The notes under the pieces: model-generated | What the model was told of the DNA's origin: nothing | The model's database searches: none | What the model saw: only the letters and a program-made list of their open reading frames with translations | Part shown: positions 63,973 through 64,000 of the stretch, one piece after another | Layout of the letters: each line of letters starts with the position of its first letter | Numbering within the stretch: position 1 is the stretch's first letter | Source of the DNA: Pseudoalteromonas piscicida | Lineage (GTDB): Bacteria > Pseudomonadota > Gammaproteobacteria > Enterobacterales > Alteromonadaceae | Length of the DNA stretch: 64,000 bases | Direction: 5' to 3' | NCBI RefSeq assembly: GCF_000238315.3 | Contig: NZ_CP011925.1 | Span: 186,001-250,000, forward strand | Program-made: the position numbers and the translations under genes

Positions 63973-64000
63973 GACTCATAAACTTCAACATTAAAGCAAA

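Noticed and set aside
1..64000. CRISPR arrays, rRNA, tRNA, transposases, integrases and phage structural genes
   Set aside because: None could be recognised by reading either strand; no regularly spaced short repeats with unique spacers were seen.

Overview
The window reads as chromosomal DNA of a marine, Pseudoalteromonas-like gammaproteobacterium (Alteromonadales). This rests on the kinds of proteins seen: three large TonB-dependent receptors, secreted chitobiase-type GH20 enzymes, a secreted lipase with its foldase, a periplasmic KatG, PD40/winged-helix regulators, many GNAT acetyltransferases, AT-leaning intergenic DNA, and dispersed hairpin-rich repeats. No rRNA, tRNA, CRISPR array, transposase or phage gene was seen.

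Left part (1-16 kb): a truncated MipA/OmpV-type outer-membrane gene; a serine beta-lactamase-fold lipoprotein; a TonB-dependent receptor divergent from a CadC-like winged-helix/PD40 regulator that is broken by a frameshift at a G7 tract; a Prx5-type peroxiredoxin; a PhyH-type dioxygenase; a soluble chemotaxis transducer with four tandem near-identical PAS units; a YebC/YeeN protein; and small acetyltransferase, SH3 and membrane-protein genes. From 17.1 to 19.0 kb lie seven tandem paralogous genes for small exported two-EF-hand proteins, bracketed by two copies of a non-coding element with terminal inverted repeats (a third copy is at 48.7 kb).

Middle (19-46 kb): metabolic and accessory genes. 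These include a nitronate monooxygenase, an exported LNS2/lipin-like HAD protein, a lipase-foldase pair, a LysR regulator divergent from a metallo-beta-lactamase-fold enzyme, an exported catalase-peroxidase, and an S9 peptidase. A large lamin-tail/metzincin lipoprotein is broken at an (ATTT)4 tract. An operon of GH3 hexosaminidase, DUF1445 protein and PxpA suggests recycling of murein sugar and D-glutamate/5-oxoproline. A PAS-GGDEF-EAL protein has an intact cyclase and a degraded EAL domain.

Right part (46-59 kb): a coherent amino-sugar/chitin-oligosaccharide locus: TonB receptor, two different GH20 hexosaminidases, FecI-type sigma factor, FecR-type anti-sigma, and a second TonB receptor that is a paralogue of the first but carries an STN signalling domain. 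This is a complete cell-surface-signalling circuit placed beside hexosaminidases.

From 59.2 to 62.9 kb lies a small island flanked by a 77-bp direct repeat of the 3' end of a cupin gene. It contains two integron gene cassettes in tandem, each with a recognisable attC site but with no integrase in view. One encodes a membrane/coiled-coil protein. The other encodes a HEPN-like (Rx4H) protein interrupted by an in-frame stop. Two long hairpin-rich repeat units with compensatory base changes follow. The window ends with a cold-shock protein and two small conserved-looking genes.
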